Notes under the pieces: model-generated
Databases searched by the model: none
What the model saw: the letters and a program-made list of their open reading frames with translations, nothing else
What the model was told of the DNA's origin: nothing
Assembly (NCBI GenBank): GCA_947564645.1
Contig: CANOCU010000024.1
Location: 1-54,271 of the forward strand
DNA from: an uncultured Lachnospiraceae bacterium
GTDB taxonomy: Bacteria > Bacillota > Clostridia > Lachnospirales > Lachnospiraceae
Reading direction: 5' to 3'
Length of the DNA: 54,271 nucleotides
Made by a program: the position numbers and the translations under genes
Shown: piece by piece, positions 41,786 through 50,564 of the stretch
Layout of the letters: every line of letters begins with the position of its first letter
Numbering within the stretch: position 1 is the first letter of the stretch

Positions 41786-43903
41786 ATGTCACAGACTATA
41801 ACCATGAAGAAAATGGAACAGAAGCTGCAGCGGGCGGACCGAAAGCACGCACGCCTGTATCTGTTCTGTAATTTTACCGCCCTGATGATCATATCCGCCT
41901 ACACGGGCATGATGCTGTCTCCTACGGTGCAGGCCACCTTCCCGCCGGGCGGAGACAGCCGCAAACAGATGAACGCCATTTTCATGCTCACGCTGATCGG
42001 CTGCGTTGTGTTCACCATCTATGCCGCCAGTCTCTTTTTCCGGCATAAATCCGGACAGCTTGGTATCCTGATGGCGCTGGGAGCGTCAAGGAAGCGGCTG
42101 ATGCCGGGACTGTTGCGGGAAGTGCTGTTCTTAAGCAGCTTATCCTGCGGGGCAGGTATCCTGGCCGGTTTTCCTTTTATCTGGATCATCTGGTCGGCTT
42201 TCAGGCTGCTTCTGATCGACAGTTCGGATATGAAGCTGGCCTTCGATCTCAGATGCCTGTTGATCTCCTTTGCGTTTCTGCTTGTAGTGACTGCTTTCTC
42301 CTGCATCATCGCCCGGCACTATCTGCGCCGGACCAATATCATGGAAGTCATCCGGGAGGAACACATAAGTGAACCCGTGAAGGAACTGGGAAAATGGTGC
42401 GCCCCGGCGGGCTGTGCGCTCCTTGCCGCCGGCGTCCTGCTTGGATACTGCGCTCCCGGTTTTTATCGAAAGCAATATAATTCCCTGACTCCCTCATGGA
42501 TGGGCATCCTGTATGCACCGGCATTTGCAGGGTTATATATGATTATGCTCCACGCGGTGGTGCACGGCTTTCGCAGCCACAAACACAACCCCTATAAAAA
42601 CATCATCGCCAGAAGCATGATGAAATTCCAGGGCAGACAGACCGTAAACAATATGATCGTGGTCACACTGCTGATCGCCGGCGCCTGTTTCGGTATCTTC
42701 TATATTCCTATGGTCTCCATCGGCCCCTTAATGGGGTATGCTGCCCAGCCCTACGACTATTTCTATCACTACCGGGCCGACCAGGCTCTGCCGGACAAGG
42801 CAGCCGTAGAAACGCTGGCCGGGGAGTACGGCCTGTCCTTAAAAGACTGGGACGAAATGGAATATATCTCACTGGGGTTCGGATCTATGTCCACGATTAT
42901 GGAGGAAGACGGCGAGCACTGGCGTAAGGAATATGTCCCGATCGCTCAGGAGATAAGAGCCATCTCCGAGGATACATGGAACGCCCTGACCGGAGAGGCA
43001 ACAGACGTCCTGCCCGGCACTTATCTATGTATTACCAATGCAGAAGAGACTTCGATCTCCACGAACAGCAGCGCCAGACACATCACCAACATGGTCACAC
43101 GCACGCAGATCCCCACCGAATATGCAGGTCTTCTCCATTATGACCTGCTGGCGGACAGACGGGGATACCGGATACTGGACAATACCGATTACGCGCTGCT
43201 CTCGGAGGGTCTGACCGCCGACTGGAAGGGTAAGATCGTGCGCTTTAATGTGGACGGCAAAGACAACTATCCCTTCGCCGACGCACTTTTTCACCGGATA
43301 GTCGCTTCCTTTGACGAAGACTGCTTTATCTCGTCTTTCTATGAACGAACCGACTCAATCCTTGCCGAAGAACAGGGGATCCCGGACTGGCAGGCTTCCG
43401 ATTCTATGATGCTTGTTAACCCCAAGGAAGCGGACTCCATTCATTTCCGTCAGCTCTGGGAGTATATCCCAAACTTCCGCGTTTTGAGCCAGAATGACTT
43501 CCTGCTCTCCACGTCCGTATTTCTGATGATGTTTTTGTTTATCTTCATCGTATGCATCCTGACGGCCCTGATCATCTGCTACACCCGCTGTCAGACCATC
43601 GCCCTGAACAACCGCTACGTCTTCGACGACTTAAGGAAGCTGGGCGCTTCGCCCGCCTTCCTGGACAGAGAAGTGAAGAGCCAGTGCGGCAGCGTCTTCA
43701 AGGTGCCGGCAGCGGTGGCAATGATCGCAGTCTATCTGCTTTTTATTCTGCTGGTATACGGCAATGACGGACAGATCGTTTTCAGCGAGATCGTGGCCCT
43801 GGGCGCGTGTCTGGGGGTCGAAGCGGCTCTATGTATGCTGACTTACGGGATATATCAGGCGACCGTCGCCGGGATCAGGCGCAAACTGGAGATATCTGTA
43901 TAG
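41786..43903 (+). CDS. FtsX-type ABC permease (BceB-like), module 1
   Basis: A 705-residue permease with about ten membrane helices. Four or five helices are in the first 310 residues, including the FtsX-like LGILMALGASRKRLMPGLLREVLF; a ~250-residue extracytoplasmic domain is between about 320 and 570; and the last three helices include FDDLRKLGASPAFLDREVKSQ. Size and layout match BceB-type permeases, which bind or expel lipid-II-targeting antimicrobial peptides and signal to a kinase. GGAG lies 8 bases before the ATG. Confidence 0.88.
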   Translation: MSQTITMKKMEQKLQRADRKHARLYLFCNFTALMIISAYTGMMLSPTVQATFPPGGDSRKQMNAIFMLTLIGCVVFTIYAASLFFRHKSGQLGILMALGASRKRLMPGLLREVLFLSSLSCGAGILAGFPFIWIIWSAFRLLLIDSSDMKLAFDLRCLLISFAFLLVVTAFSCIIARHYLRRTNIMEVIREEHISEPVKELGKWCAPAGCALLAAGVLLGYCAPGFYRKQYNSLTPSWMGILYAPAFAGLYMIMLHAVVHGFRSHKHNPYKNIIARSMMKFQGRQTVNNMIVVTLLIAGACFGIFYIPMVSIGPLMGYAAQPYDYFYHYRADQALPDKAAVETLAGEYGLSLKDWDEMEYISLGFGSMSTIMEEDGEHWRKEYVPIAQEIRAISEDTWNALTGEATDVLPGTYLCITNAEETSISTNSSARHITNMVTRTQIPTEYAGLLHYDLLADRRGYRILDNTDYALLSEGLTADWKGKIVRFNVDGKDNYPFADALFHRIVASFDEDCFISSFYERTDSILAEEQGIPDWQASDSMMLVNPKEADSIHFRQLWEYIPNFRVLSQNDFLLSTSVFLMMFLFIFIVCILTALIICYTRCQTIALNNRYVFDDLRKLGASPAFLDREVKSQCGSVFKVPAAVAMIAVYLLFILLVYGNDGQIVFSEIVALGACLGVEAALCMLTYGIYQATVAGIRRKLEISV

Positions 43904-43926
43904 TCCTCGCTTTTATGCGTTCTCAC

Positions 43927-43951
43927 GGACTTTGCAGCAAGTGCAAAGTCC
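43927..43951. other. Perfect hairpin after module 1, resembling the PerR 3' coding end
   Basis: GGACTTTGCA and TGCAAAGTCC form a perfect 10-bp stem (loop GCAAG). The surrounding 24 bases match 36497-36520 at 21 positions; in frame they would read SHGLCSKCK, close to FHGLCGKCK of the Fur-family protein. No T tract follows, but it may help end the ABC transcript. Confidence 0.55.
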
Positions 43952-44080
43952 TGGGCTGAACTGTTACTACTATCGCATCATATTACAAAAAATAGAATTG
44001 ACTACTCTGTCCTATCCAGTTAAAATATATAATGAAAGAAATTGTTATTATATACAAAAAAATTCAATGGGGGATTTGCT

Positions 44081-45334
44081 TTGGAAATAAAAAGAGATCT
44101 GTATCTGAACAAGCTCAAACTGAAAATGCATAATGGGCTGATCAAAGTGATCACCGGTATCCGCCGTTGCGGAAAATCCTATCTGCTCTTCTCCCTTTTT
44201 AAAAACTATTTGCTGGAAACCGGAGTCAGTGAAGACCATATACTGGAGATTGCTTTTGATTCCTTCGAAAATAAACAGTTTCGAAATCCGGAAATTCTTT
44301 ATCCCTACCTGAAAGAAAAAATCATTGATAATAGACAATACTACATCCTTCTCGATGAAATACAGCTGCTTGATGCATTTGAATCCGTGCTGAACGGTTT
44401 GATCCGCATGAAAAATGTTGACGTTTACGTAACCGGAAGTAACGCAAAATTCCTTTCCAAAGATATCATTACGGAATTCCGCGGACGTGGTGATGAACTT
44501 CCCATGCGCCCGCTTTCTTTCGCAGAATTTATGTCCGTCTATGACGGTAACAGATATGACGGCTGGAATGAATACGTTCTGTACGGCGGACTTCCTCCTG
44601 TCGTACTCCTCCCCACACCGGAACAGAAGATTACATTTCTCAAAAGCCTGTTTCAGGAAACTTATATCAATGATATTGTAAGCAGGCACAGAATCAAAAA
44701 TAAAGAGGAATTCGAAGAATTGATCGATATTCTTTCCTCCGCGATCGGCTCGTTCACCAACCCCAAAAAACTGGCCGCTACTTTTCAGTCAAAAAAACAA
44801 AAAAAGATCAGCATGAATACACTCAGGAATTATCTTGACTATCTTTGTGATGCATTTATTGTAAACAGAGCTGTCAGATATAATATCAAAGGCAAAAAAT
44901 ATATTGATACCCCGCAGAAATATTACTTCATAGACATAGGCATCCGCAATGCACGGATTAATTTCCGTCAGATCGAGGAAAACCATTCGATGGAAAACAT
45001 CATCTTCAATGAACTGCTCGCACGGGATTTCAATGTAGATGTAGGCCTGGTCCCGGTCGTACAAAAAGATAACAGTGGTAAGCCTGTGCGCAAACAATTG
45101 GAAGTGGACTTCGTATGTAATAAGGCCTCAAAGCGTTATTATGTCCAGTCTGCTTTCGCAGTTCCTGATCAGGAGAAAATGAGACAGGAAACAAATTCAC
45201 TGCTTCGCATCAGTGATTCCTTTAAAAAGATCATTGTCGTAAAAGATACACCCGCACCATGGTATACCGAGGAAGGCATTCTTGTTATCAGTATTTATGA
45301 CTTTCTGCTAAAGGAAAACAGCCTTGAGATTTAG
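44081..45334 (+). CDS. AAA_14/DUF4143 ATP-binding protein
   Basis: About 417 residues. The N-terminal P-loop is VITGIRRCGKSYLLFSLF, Walker B is YYILLDEIQLL, sensor region DVYVTGSNAKFLS, then PLSFAEFM and LYGGLPPVVL. The C-terminal half is a DUF4143 domain with a nuclease-like core (YYFIDIGIRNARINF...ENIIFNELLARDFNVDVG..., KQLEVDFVCNK). Start is TTG 44081, preceded by GGGGGA; the frame opens upstream at 44042. This is a widespread, mobile-looking family of unknown function. By eye it is clearly more AT-rich than its neighbours and interrupts two transporter modules, so recent acquisition is likely. Confidence 0.85.
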   Translation: MEIKRDLYLNKLKLKMHNGLIKVITGIRRCGKSYLLFSLFKNYLLETGVSEDHILEIAFDSFENKQFRNPEILYPYLKEKIIDNRQYYILLDEIQLLDAFESVLNGLIRMKNVDVYVTGSNAKFLSKDIITEFRGRGDELPMRPLSFAEFMSVYDGNRYDGWNEYVLYGGLPPVVLLPTPEQKITFLKSLFQETYINDIVSRHRIKNKEEFEELIDILSSAIGSFTNPKKLAATFQSKKQKKISMNTLRNYLDYLCDAFIVNRAVRYNIKGKKYIDTPQKYYFIDIGIRNARINFRQIEENHSMENIIFNELLARDFNVDVGLVPVVQKDNSGKPVRKQLEVDFVCNKASKRYYVQSAFAVPDQEKMRQETNSLLRISDSFKKIIVVKDTPAPWYTEEGILVISIYDFLLKENSLEI

Positions 45335-45337
45335 GAC

Positions 45338-45364
45338 AATTCTGCAACATTTTGAGGTTATAAT
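45338..45364 (+). promoter_or_regulatory. Promoter and probable regulator site of module 2 regulator gene
   Basis: AATTCTGCAACATTTTG (45338-45354) precedes TATAAT (45359-45364). The same AATTCTGCAAC block lies at the identical 21-base distance from the -10 at 47208. There is no good -35, as for an activated promoter. The -10 is only 6 bases from the ATG. Confidence 0.65.
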
Positions 45365-45370
45365 TATAAT

Positions 45371-46066
45371 ATGAAAAAAATCCTGATCGTCGAAGATGAC
45401 ACTATATTAAACAAAACCCTGTCCTATAATCTTGTCTCGGAAGGATATGAAACGGCCTCCGCCTACTCCTGCGCCATGGCAAGAGATCTTCTGAAAGGCT
45501 GCTTCCATCTGGCGTTGCTTGACGTTAATCTGCCGGACGGAAGCGGGCTGACCCTCTGCGGTGAGATCAGGAAACGGTGGCCGGAGACTTATATCATCTT
45601 CCTCACCGCCAATGACAGGGAAAGCGATATGCTGCGGGGATATGAAGCCGGCGGCGCGGATTATTTCACCAAGCCTTTTTCCGTGGCGGTGCTGTGCAAA
45701 AAGATCGCCGCCGTATTTGAAGCCTTAGAGCCTCACACGCCGCGGCATGATCTGTATGAGGACGGTTTCCTGCGGATTGATTTCTCCGAACAGACCGCTT
45801 CCTTAGACGGCAATCCCATAGATTTCACCCCGAAAGAATACCGCACCCTGCGCCTCTTCGTCCGGAACAGCCGTCTGATCCTGACCAAGACCCAGATGCT
45901 CCATAAGCTGTGGGATGTGGACGGCGATTTCGTGGACGACCACACGCTCACTACCATCATCAGCCGCATCCGCAAGAAAATTGAAGTGGATGGGCATAAA
46001 TATATCAAGACCACTTACGGCATGGGATATCAGTGGATCGGCGAGGATCACGCTCCCCCATCCTAG
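45371..46066 (+). CDS. OmpR-family response regulator, module 2
   Basis: A 231-residue regulator. Receiver features are ILIVEDD, phospho-Asp51 in LALLDVNLPDGSG, IIFLTAND and YFTKPFSV; the winged-helix domain follows (about 130-228; ILTKTQMLHKLWDVDGDFVDDHTLTTIISRIRKKIE, TYGMGYQWIG). This is the BceR/VraR-like OmpR group. It appears to be transcribed without a leader (the -10 ends 6 bases before ATG) and has no strong ribosome site. The kinase gene starts 42 bases after its stop. Confidence 0.95.
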   Translation: MKKILIVEDDTILNKTLSYNLVSEGYETASAYSCAMARDLLKGCFHLALLDVNLPDGSGLTLCGEIRKRWPETYIIFLTANDRESDMLRGYEAGGADYFTKPFSVAVLCKKIAAVFEALEPHTPRHDLYEDGFLRIDFSEQTASLDGNPIDFTPKEYRTLRLFVRNSRLILTKTQMLHKLWDVDGDFVDDHTLTTIISRIRKKIEVDGHKYIKTTYGMGYQWIGEDHAPPS

Positions 46067-46108
46067 CAAACAATACAAGCTGTATCAAAGAAAGGCATAG
46101 TAAAAGAA

Positions 46109-47140
46109 ATGAACCTTCAAAATCTCCCCCTGCGAAAATTTCTGCTCCTGCTCGTGACTGCCGCCACTGCCACCTCAGCCCTGCTGCTTATTCTTTTCTA
46201 TCTGTTTACCGGCAGCAATATGACAGTGGCCTGCGGCGTTGTGCTGACTGCCGTAAATTTTGCCTGGGGCGCTGTGCTCTTACATTTTCTACAGCGCAAA
46301 CTGACTGATTTTACAAACAGCCTCTGCCAGACGCTCAACAGCATGATAGACGGCAGCGACAGGCCGCCTGTGGATCTCAACGCGGAAACTTCTCTGTCCC
46401 GCATCACTCACCGGGTGGAACGGCTCTACAACATCATGCAGAAGACCAGACGCCAGACTGCCGAAGAGAAAGCCAGGCTGCAGTCGCTTATGTCCGATAT
46501 TTCCCATCAGACCAAAACCCCGATCGCAAACCTCAAGATGATCAACGACACCCTGCTGACCCACGACATGCCGGCGGCGCAGCAGCAGGAATTTTTCCGG
46601 ACTTCCATAAACCAACTCGATAAGCTGGATTTTCTCATTCAGGCCATGGTGAAGACCTCCCGTCTGGAAACAGGCGTAATCGCTCTGGAGAAGCAACGGG
46701 GCTTCGTTGCCGATACGCTGGCCGCCGCCATAAACGGTATCCTTGTCCCACTGGAAAAGAAACAACTCGCGTTGTCCGTAGACTGCCCGGAGGGAATGAC
46801 CCTTCTCCACGACAGCCGGTGGACGGCGGAAGCCCTCTACAACCTTCTGGATAATGCGGTAAAGTACACCCCTGAAAAGGGCCGCATCCAGGTGACGGTG
46901 CGGGATCTGGAGATGTTTCTGCGGATCGATGTAGCCGACAGCGGCCGGGGCATTCCCGAAAGCGAACAGGCTGCGATCTTCAAACGTTTCTATCGAGAGG
47001 CAGCGGTACACGACATAGACGGGATCGGCATCGGTCTCTATCTGACCCGTGAGATCGTCACCATGCAGGGCGGGTTTATCAAAGTTGATTCCACTGTCGG
47101 GGCGGGTTCTGTCTTCTCCGTCTATCTGCCGAAAACATGA
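46109..47140 (+). CDS. Short-sensor histidine kinase (BceS-like), module 2
   Basis: A 343-residue kinase with two adjacent membrane helices (about 11-33 and 38-60) and only a few residues between them, so no extracellular sensor domain: the intramembrane-sensing layout in which the permease senses for the kinase. The phospho-His is His133 in LMSDISHQTKTPIANLKMI, followed by YNLLDNAVKYTPEKG, DSGRGIPESEQ and GIGLYLTREIV. With the regulator and the downstream ABC pair it forms a complete Bce-type detoxification module. Confidence 0.94.
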   Translation: MNLQNLPLRKFLLLLVTAATATSALLLILFYLFTGSNMTVACGVVLTAVNFAWGAVLLHFLQRKLTDFTNSLCQTLNSMIDGSDRPPVDLNAETSLSRITHRVERLYNIMQKTRRQTAEEKARLQSLMSDISHQTKTPIANLKMINDTLLTHDMPAAQQQEFFRTSINQLDKLDFLIQAMVKTSRLETGVIALEKQRGFVADTLAAAINGILVPLEKKQLALSVDCPEGMTLLHDSRWTAEALYNLLDNAVKYTPEKGRIQVTVRDLEMFLRIDVADSGRGIPESEQAAIFKRFYREAAVHDIDGIGIGLYLTREIVTMQGGFIKVDSTVGAGSVFSVYLPKT

Positions 47141-47207
47141 GGTTCCCCGAAATGTAAAATGTCCTGAGATTGAAGCAATTTGACGGGCATTTTTTTATTT
47201 CTGAGAT

Positions 47208-47234
47208 AATTCTGCAACCTTTTCGCTTTACAAT
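47208..47234 (+). promoter_or_regulatory. Promoter and probable regulator site of the module 2 ABC operon
   Basis: AATTCTGCAACCTTTTCG (47208-47225) is followed by TACAAT (47229-47234), with the same spacing to the -10 as at 45338-45364. Leader length to the ATPase start would be about 105 bases. Confidence 0.65.
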
Positions 47235-47344
47235 GCTATCAGAACAAGCAAAACCGCATTCCGGGTTGTACATGCTTCGCCATACACGAACCCGTAAAAT
47301 CCGAAAGGAGCAATTCCGATCTCTTCAGAAAGGCAGGTAATCCC

Positions 47345-48010
47345 ATGAGTATCCTACAGACAACAGATCTTAGAAAATATTACGGCGCCGGGCCGAACAT
47401 CACCCGCGCCCTCGACGGCGTGAGTTTTTGCGTGGAGGAGGGAGAATTTGTGGCGGTGGTAGGCACTTCCGGCAGCGGCAAATCCACTCTTCTTAATATG
47501 ATGGGCGGACTGGACGTGCCCACTTCCGGTTCCGTCCGTGTGCGGGAAAAGGAGCTGGCAGACATGGACGACGAACAGCTCACCATCTTTCGCCGCCGCA
47601 ACATCGGCTTTATTTTCCAGAATTACAATCTTTCCCCTATCCTGAACGTGTATGAGAATATCGTGCTGCCGGTGGAACTGGACGGCGACACTGCGGATCA
47701 GAAATTCCTGGAAGGCGTTATTTCCATGTTAGGGCTTCAGGATAAACTTCACAACATGCCGGGCAACCTTTCCGGCGGCCAGCAGCAGCGCGTCGCCATC
47801 GCCCGCGCCCTCGTGGCCAAACCGGCCATCGTCCTGGCCGATGAGCCGACGGGAAACCTGGACAGCCGCACCAGCGCCGACGTGCTGGGACTTCTGCAGC
47901 GCACCAGCAATGAACTGAACCAGACCATCGTCATGATCACCCACAACGACAGCATCGCCCAGCTTGCCGACCGGATCATACGGATCGAGGACGGACGCAT
48001 CGTCAGTTAG
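47345..48010 (+). CDS. ABC transporter ATPase (MacB/BceA type), module 2
   Basis: A 221-residue ATPase with Walker A GTSGSGKS (40-47), Q loop FIFQNYNLSPILNVYENI, signature LSGGQQQRVAIARAL, Walker B AIVLADEPTGNLDS and MITHNDSIA. Same MacB/BceA group as module 1. The permease start lies 67 bases downstream. Confidence 0.95.
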   Translation: MSILQTTDLRKYYGAGPNITRALDGVSFCVEEGEFVAVVGTSGSGKSTLLNMMGGLDVPTSGSVRVREKELADMDDEQLTIFRRRNIGFIFQNYNLSPILNVYENIVLPVELDGDTADQKFLEGVISMLGLQDKLHNMPGNLSGGQQQRVAIARALVAKPAIVLADEPTGNLDSRTSADVLGLLQRTSNELNQTIVMITHNDSIAQLADRIIRIEDGRIVS

Positions 48011-48077
48011 AAGACCGGACTGGCTCCGAACTGGCGGAAGAAAGCTTATCTATATTAGGAAAGGTGTGGTGAAACTC

Positions 48078-50462
48078 ATGATATTTGCATTTGAAAACGA
48101 TACAGGAAAAGTGATCAGGCGCCTGGCCCGCCGCAGTATGCAGGCCGACAGAAGACGGAGCCTTTTTATCGTTCTTACGATCTCTCTGGCCGTCTGTCTG
48201 ATGGGAATGCTGGGTTTTATCCAGTCCGCCAGAAGGATGCGGACAAGAGAAGAGATCCAGGGCCATTACCAGGCAGGGTGCATCGGCACGATAGAAGAGA
48301 TAAAGCGCCTTGCCGATACCGGAAAATTTGAGAAATGGGGCTATACCATAGACGGCCCCAGAATCCGCTACCAGGACAGTCACCTGTCCTTTGGCTTCGT
48401 GGATCCGGGCATGATCGATCTGATGAAATCCGAAGAGATAAGCGGCGTTTATCCGCAGACGGATACGGAACTTGCCGCGGAACGCGCTTTTCTGGAATAT
48501 TACGGACTGCCGGTCAGGACAGGCCAGTCTGTCACCCTGGATCTGGGGGACGGCGAGCGTGCCTATACGGTCACCGCCATTCTGGAAAAAGACAATGCCA
48601 GCAGGGAATTTACTTTCTGGATCTCTGAGTCCGCCGCCCTTGCCCTTGCAGACCACAGGGAAGCCCCCTACGAACTGCGGTTTCGTTTTGTACAGAACGG
48701 GTCCGGCGACACGGAACAGCTGCGGGCCGATATCAACGCCTTTTTCCAGGAAATGGGTATCCCCGAAGACCGGACTTTCTTCAGTTCAAACTATTTCGAG
48801 ATGGCGGAACTGTATCTGGGCAGCGATATGGAGGCTTATCTGCTGTCAGTGGTGATCGCCCTGGTCTGCGCGGTGGTGATCTACAACATTTTCTACATCT
48901 CCGTGATGGGAAAGCTGCGCGAGTACGGCCGCCTGAAAGTGCTGGGCGCAACGCCCGCACAGCTGCGGCATATTGTCAAAAGGGAACAGCGCCTTCTGAC
49001 AGCGGTTTCGATCCCGCCGGGACTGGTCGCGGCGGCGGTCATTACCACGATCCTGATGCCCGGTTACTGGGCATGGGCAGACAATCTTAAGTTTGCGGCG
49101 GTCGTCGCTATGCTGACCTATGCGATGGTCCTGATAGCGGCCAGAAAGCCGCTGCAGCTTGCCGGAAAAGTATCCGCCATCGAAGCGATACGGACGACGG
49201 CCTACTCCCAACAGCAGGAATGCCGTGCCCCCAGGCACAAGCACCGCCCGCTGACTCTGCCCAGACTGGCCCTTATGAACTTTTCCCGCAGCCGCAAGAA
49301 GGCTTTCGTGACCTCCCTGTCTCTTAGCCTGACCGGTATTCTGCTGCTCTGCGTCTCAACCTATGCCAGTTCCATCGACGTAGAGGCCATGGCGCTGGCC
49401 CAGTTTGGCGACCACAGTAACTACCTGTTGGAACTGGGACCGCACAAGGATTACAGCGGTCCCGGCGTGCCGGAACTGCAGAAGGAGGAATTGTTCAGCC
49501 AGGCGTTGCAGGAAAAGCTTACAGCCCTTCCCGATGTGGATCATATCACCACCTATAATACAACCTGCGTACAGATACCGAAGATCTGGGAAGAGGAGCC
49601 TTTTACCGTGACGGGACTGGACGAAGAACAGATGGCGGCGATGTTTTCACCGGACATGATACTGGACGGCGCCGTGGACCATGGGCGGCTGCTTCATGAG
49701 AACGGTATTCTGGTCTGCCCCGGCGGCAGCACGCTAAAGACCGTCTACCATGCGGAATACAAGCCCGGCGATACCGTTACCCTGGAAGCTTATAACGGAA
49801 AGACGAAGACCTACACCGTGCAGGGAATTGTAAAGCATCCCTGGATCGGCCCTACCAACTTTTTCATCCTGCCCACGGAAGAATTGTCTGCGCTTTACCC
49901 GGAGATCGATGACTTTACGACTGTCCTCAACATTCATGCGAAAGCGGACAGCGAACAGCTCAGGCAGGTCATATTCGATACGGTGACGTCCGACAATATC
50001 ACCATCTCCGTGCTGGATGATCTGACCGCACAGTTAAATGTCAGCCTTCAGGACGATGTGAAAAGATATTACGGCATCCTGATCTTCGTGTTTCTCTTCT
50101 CGCTGATCAACCTTGCAAACACGCTGATCACAAACCTTCTGGCCCGCCAGCAGGAATTCGGCATCTTCCAGTCCGTGGGCATGAGCAACAGACAGCTTTC
50201 TTCCATGCTCTCCTGCGAGTGCCTGTATTATATAGGGATCACGCTGACCGCCACCCTGACGATCGGAACGGCGTGCAGCATGGTCCTCTGCCGCGCCTTC
50301 GACCGGCTGGGCATCTTTGGAAAGGTCACCTATCACTTCCCGCTTCTGCAGGTAACACTGTTTACTGCGGCGCTCCTGCTCGTGCAGGCGGTGTTCTCCG
50401 TCTGTGCGGTCCGCTATTCCAGAGGGCTGTCGCTTGTGGAGCGGATTAAGGCGGTGGATTAA
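48078..50462 (+). CDS. FtsX-type ABC permease with two FtsX domains, module 2
   Basis: A 794-residue permease. Helix 1 (about 27-46, FIVLTISLAVCLMGMLGF) is followed by a large extracytoplasmic domain (about 50-250), then a first FtsX domain with MGKLREYGRLKVLGATPAQLRHIVKREQ; a second large outer domain (about 445-660) is followed by a second FtsX domain (LANTLITNLLARQQEFGIFQSVGMSNRQLSSMLSCE). Start is ATG 48078, after AAAGGTGTGG; the frame opens at 47964 inside the ATPase gene. This two-domain type differs from the ten-helix BceB of module 1. Confidence 0.92.
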   Translation: MIFAFENDTGKVIRRLARRSMQADRRRSLFIVLTISLAVCLMGMLGFIQSARRMRTREEIQGHYQAGCIGTIEEIKRLADTGKFEKWGYTIDGPRIRYQDSHLSFGFVDPGMIDLMKSEEISGVYPQTDTELAAERAFLEYYGLPVRTGQSVTLDLGDGERAYTVTAILEKDNASREFTFWISESAALALADHREAPYELRFRFVQNGSGDTEQLRADINAFFQEMGIPEDRTFFSSNYFEMAELYLGSDMEAYLLSVVIALVCAVVIYNIFYISVMGKLREYGRLKVLGATPAQLRHIVKREQRLLTAVSIPPGLVAAAVITTILMPGYWAWADNLKFAAVVAMLTYAMVLIAARKPLQLAGKVSAIEAIRTTAYSQQQECRAPRHKHRPLTLPRLALMNFSRSRKKAFVTSLSLSLTGILLLCVSTYASSIDVEAMALAQFGDHSNYLLELGPHKDYSGPGVPELQKEELFSQALQEKLTALPDVDHITTYNTTCVQIPKIWEEEPFTVTGLDEEQMAAMFSPDMILDGAVDHGRLLHENGILVCPGGSTLKTVYHAEYKPGDTVTLEAYNGKTKTYTVQGIVKHPWIGPTNFFILPTEELSALYPEIDDFTTVLNIHAKADSEQLRQVIFDTVTSDNITISVLDDLTAQLNVSLQDDVKRYYGILIFVFLFSLINLANTLITNLLARQQEFGIFQSVGMSNRQLSSMLSCECLYYIGITLTATLTIGTACSMVLCRAFDRLGIFGKVTYHFPLLQVTLFTAALLLVQAVFSVCAVRYSRGLSLVERIKAVD

Positions 50463-50481
50463 CTTATCGTTTTGTATAAGA

Positions 50482-50523
50482 AAGAGCATCCGGATCTTCC
50501 TTTTCCGGATGCTCTTCGTTTTT
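50482..50523 (+). terminator. Strong terminator after the module 2 ABC operon
   Basis: AAGAGCATCCGGA pairs with TCCGGATGCTCTT perfectly, followed by CGTTTTTT. It separates the permease gene from the convergent LacI gene. Confidence 0.95.
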
Positions 50524-50564
50524 TAACGAGCCTTTTATAATCTTTCCTGAAAGAAAAATGATAT

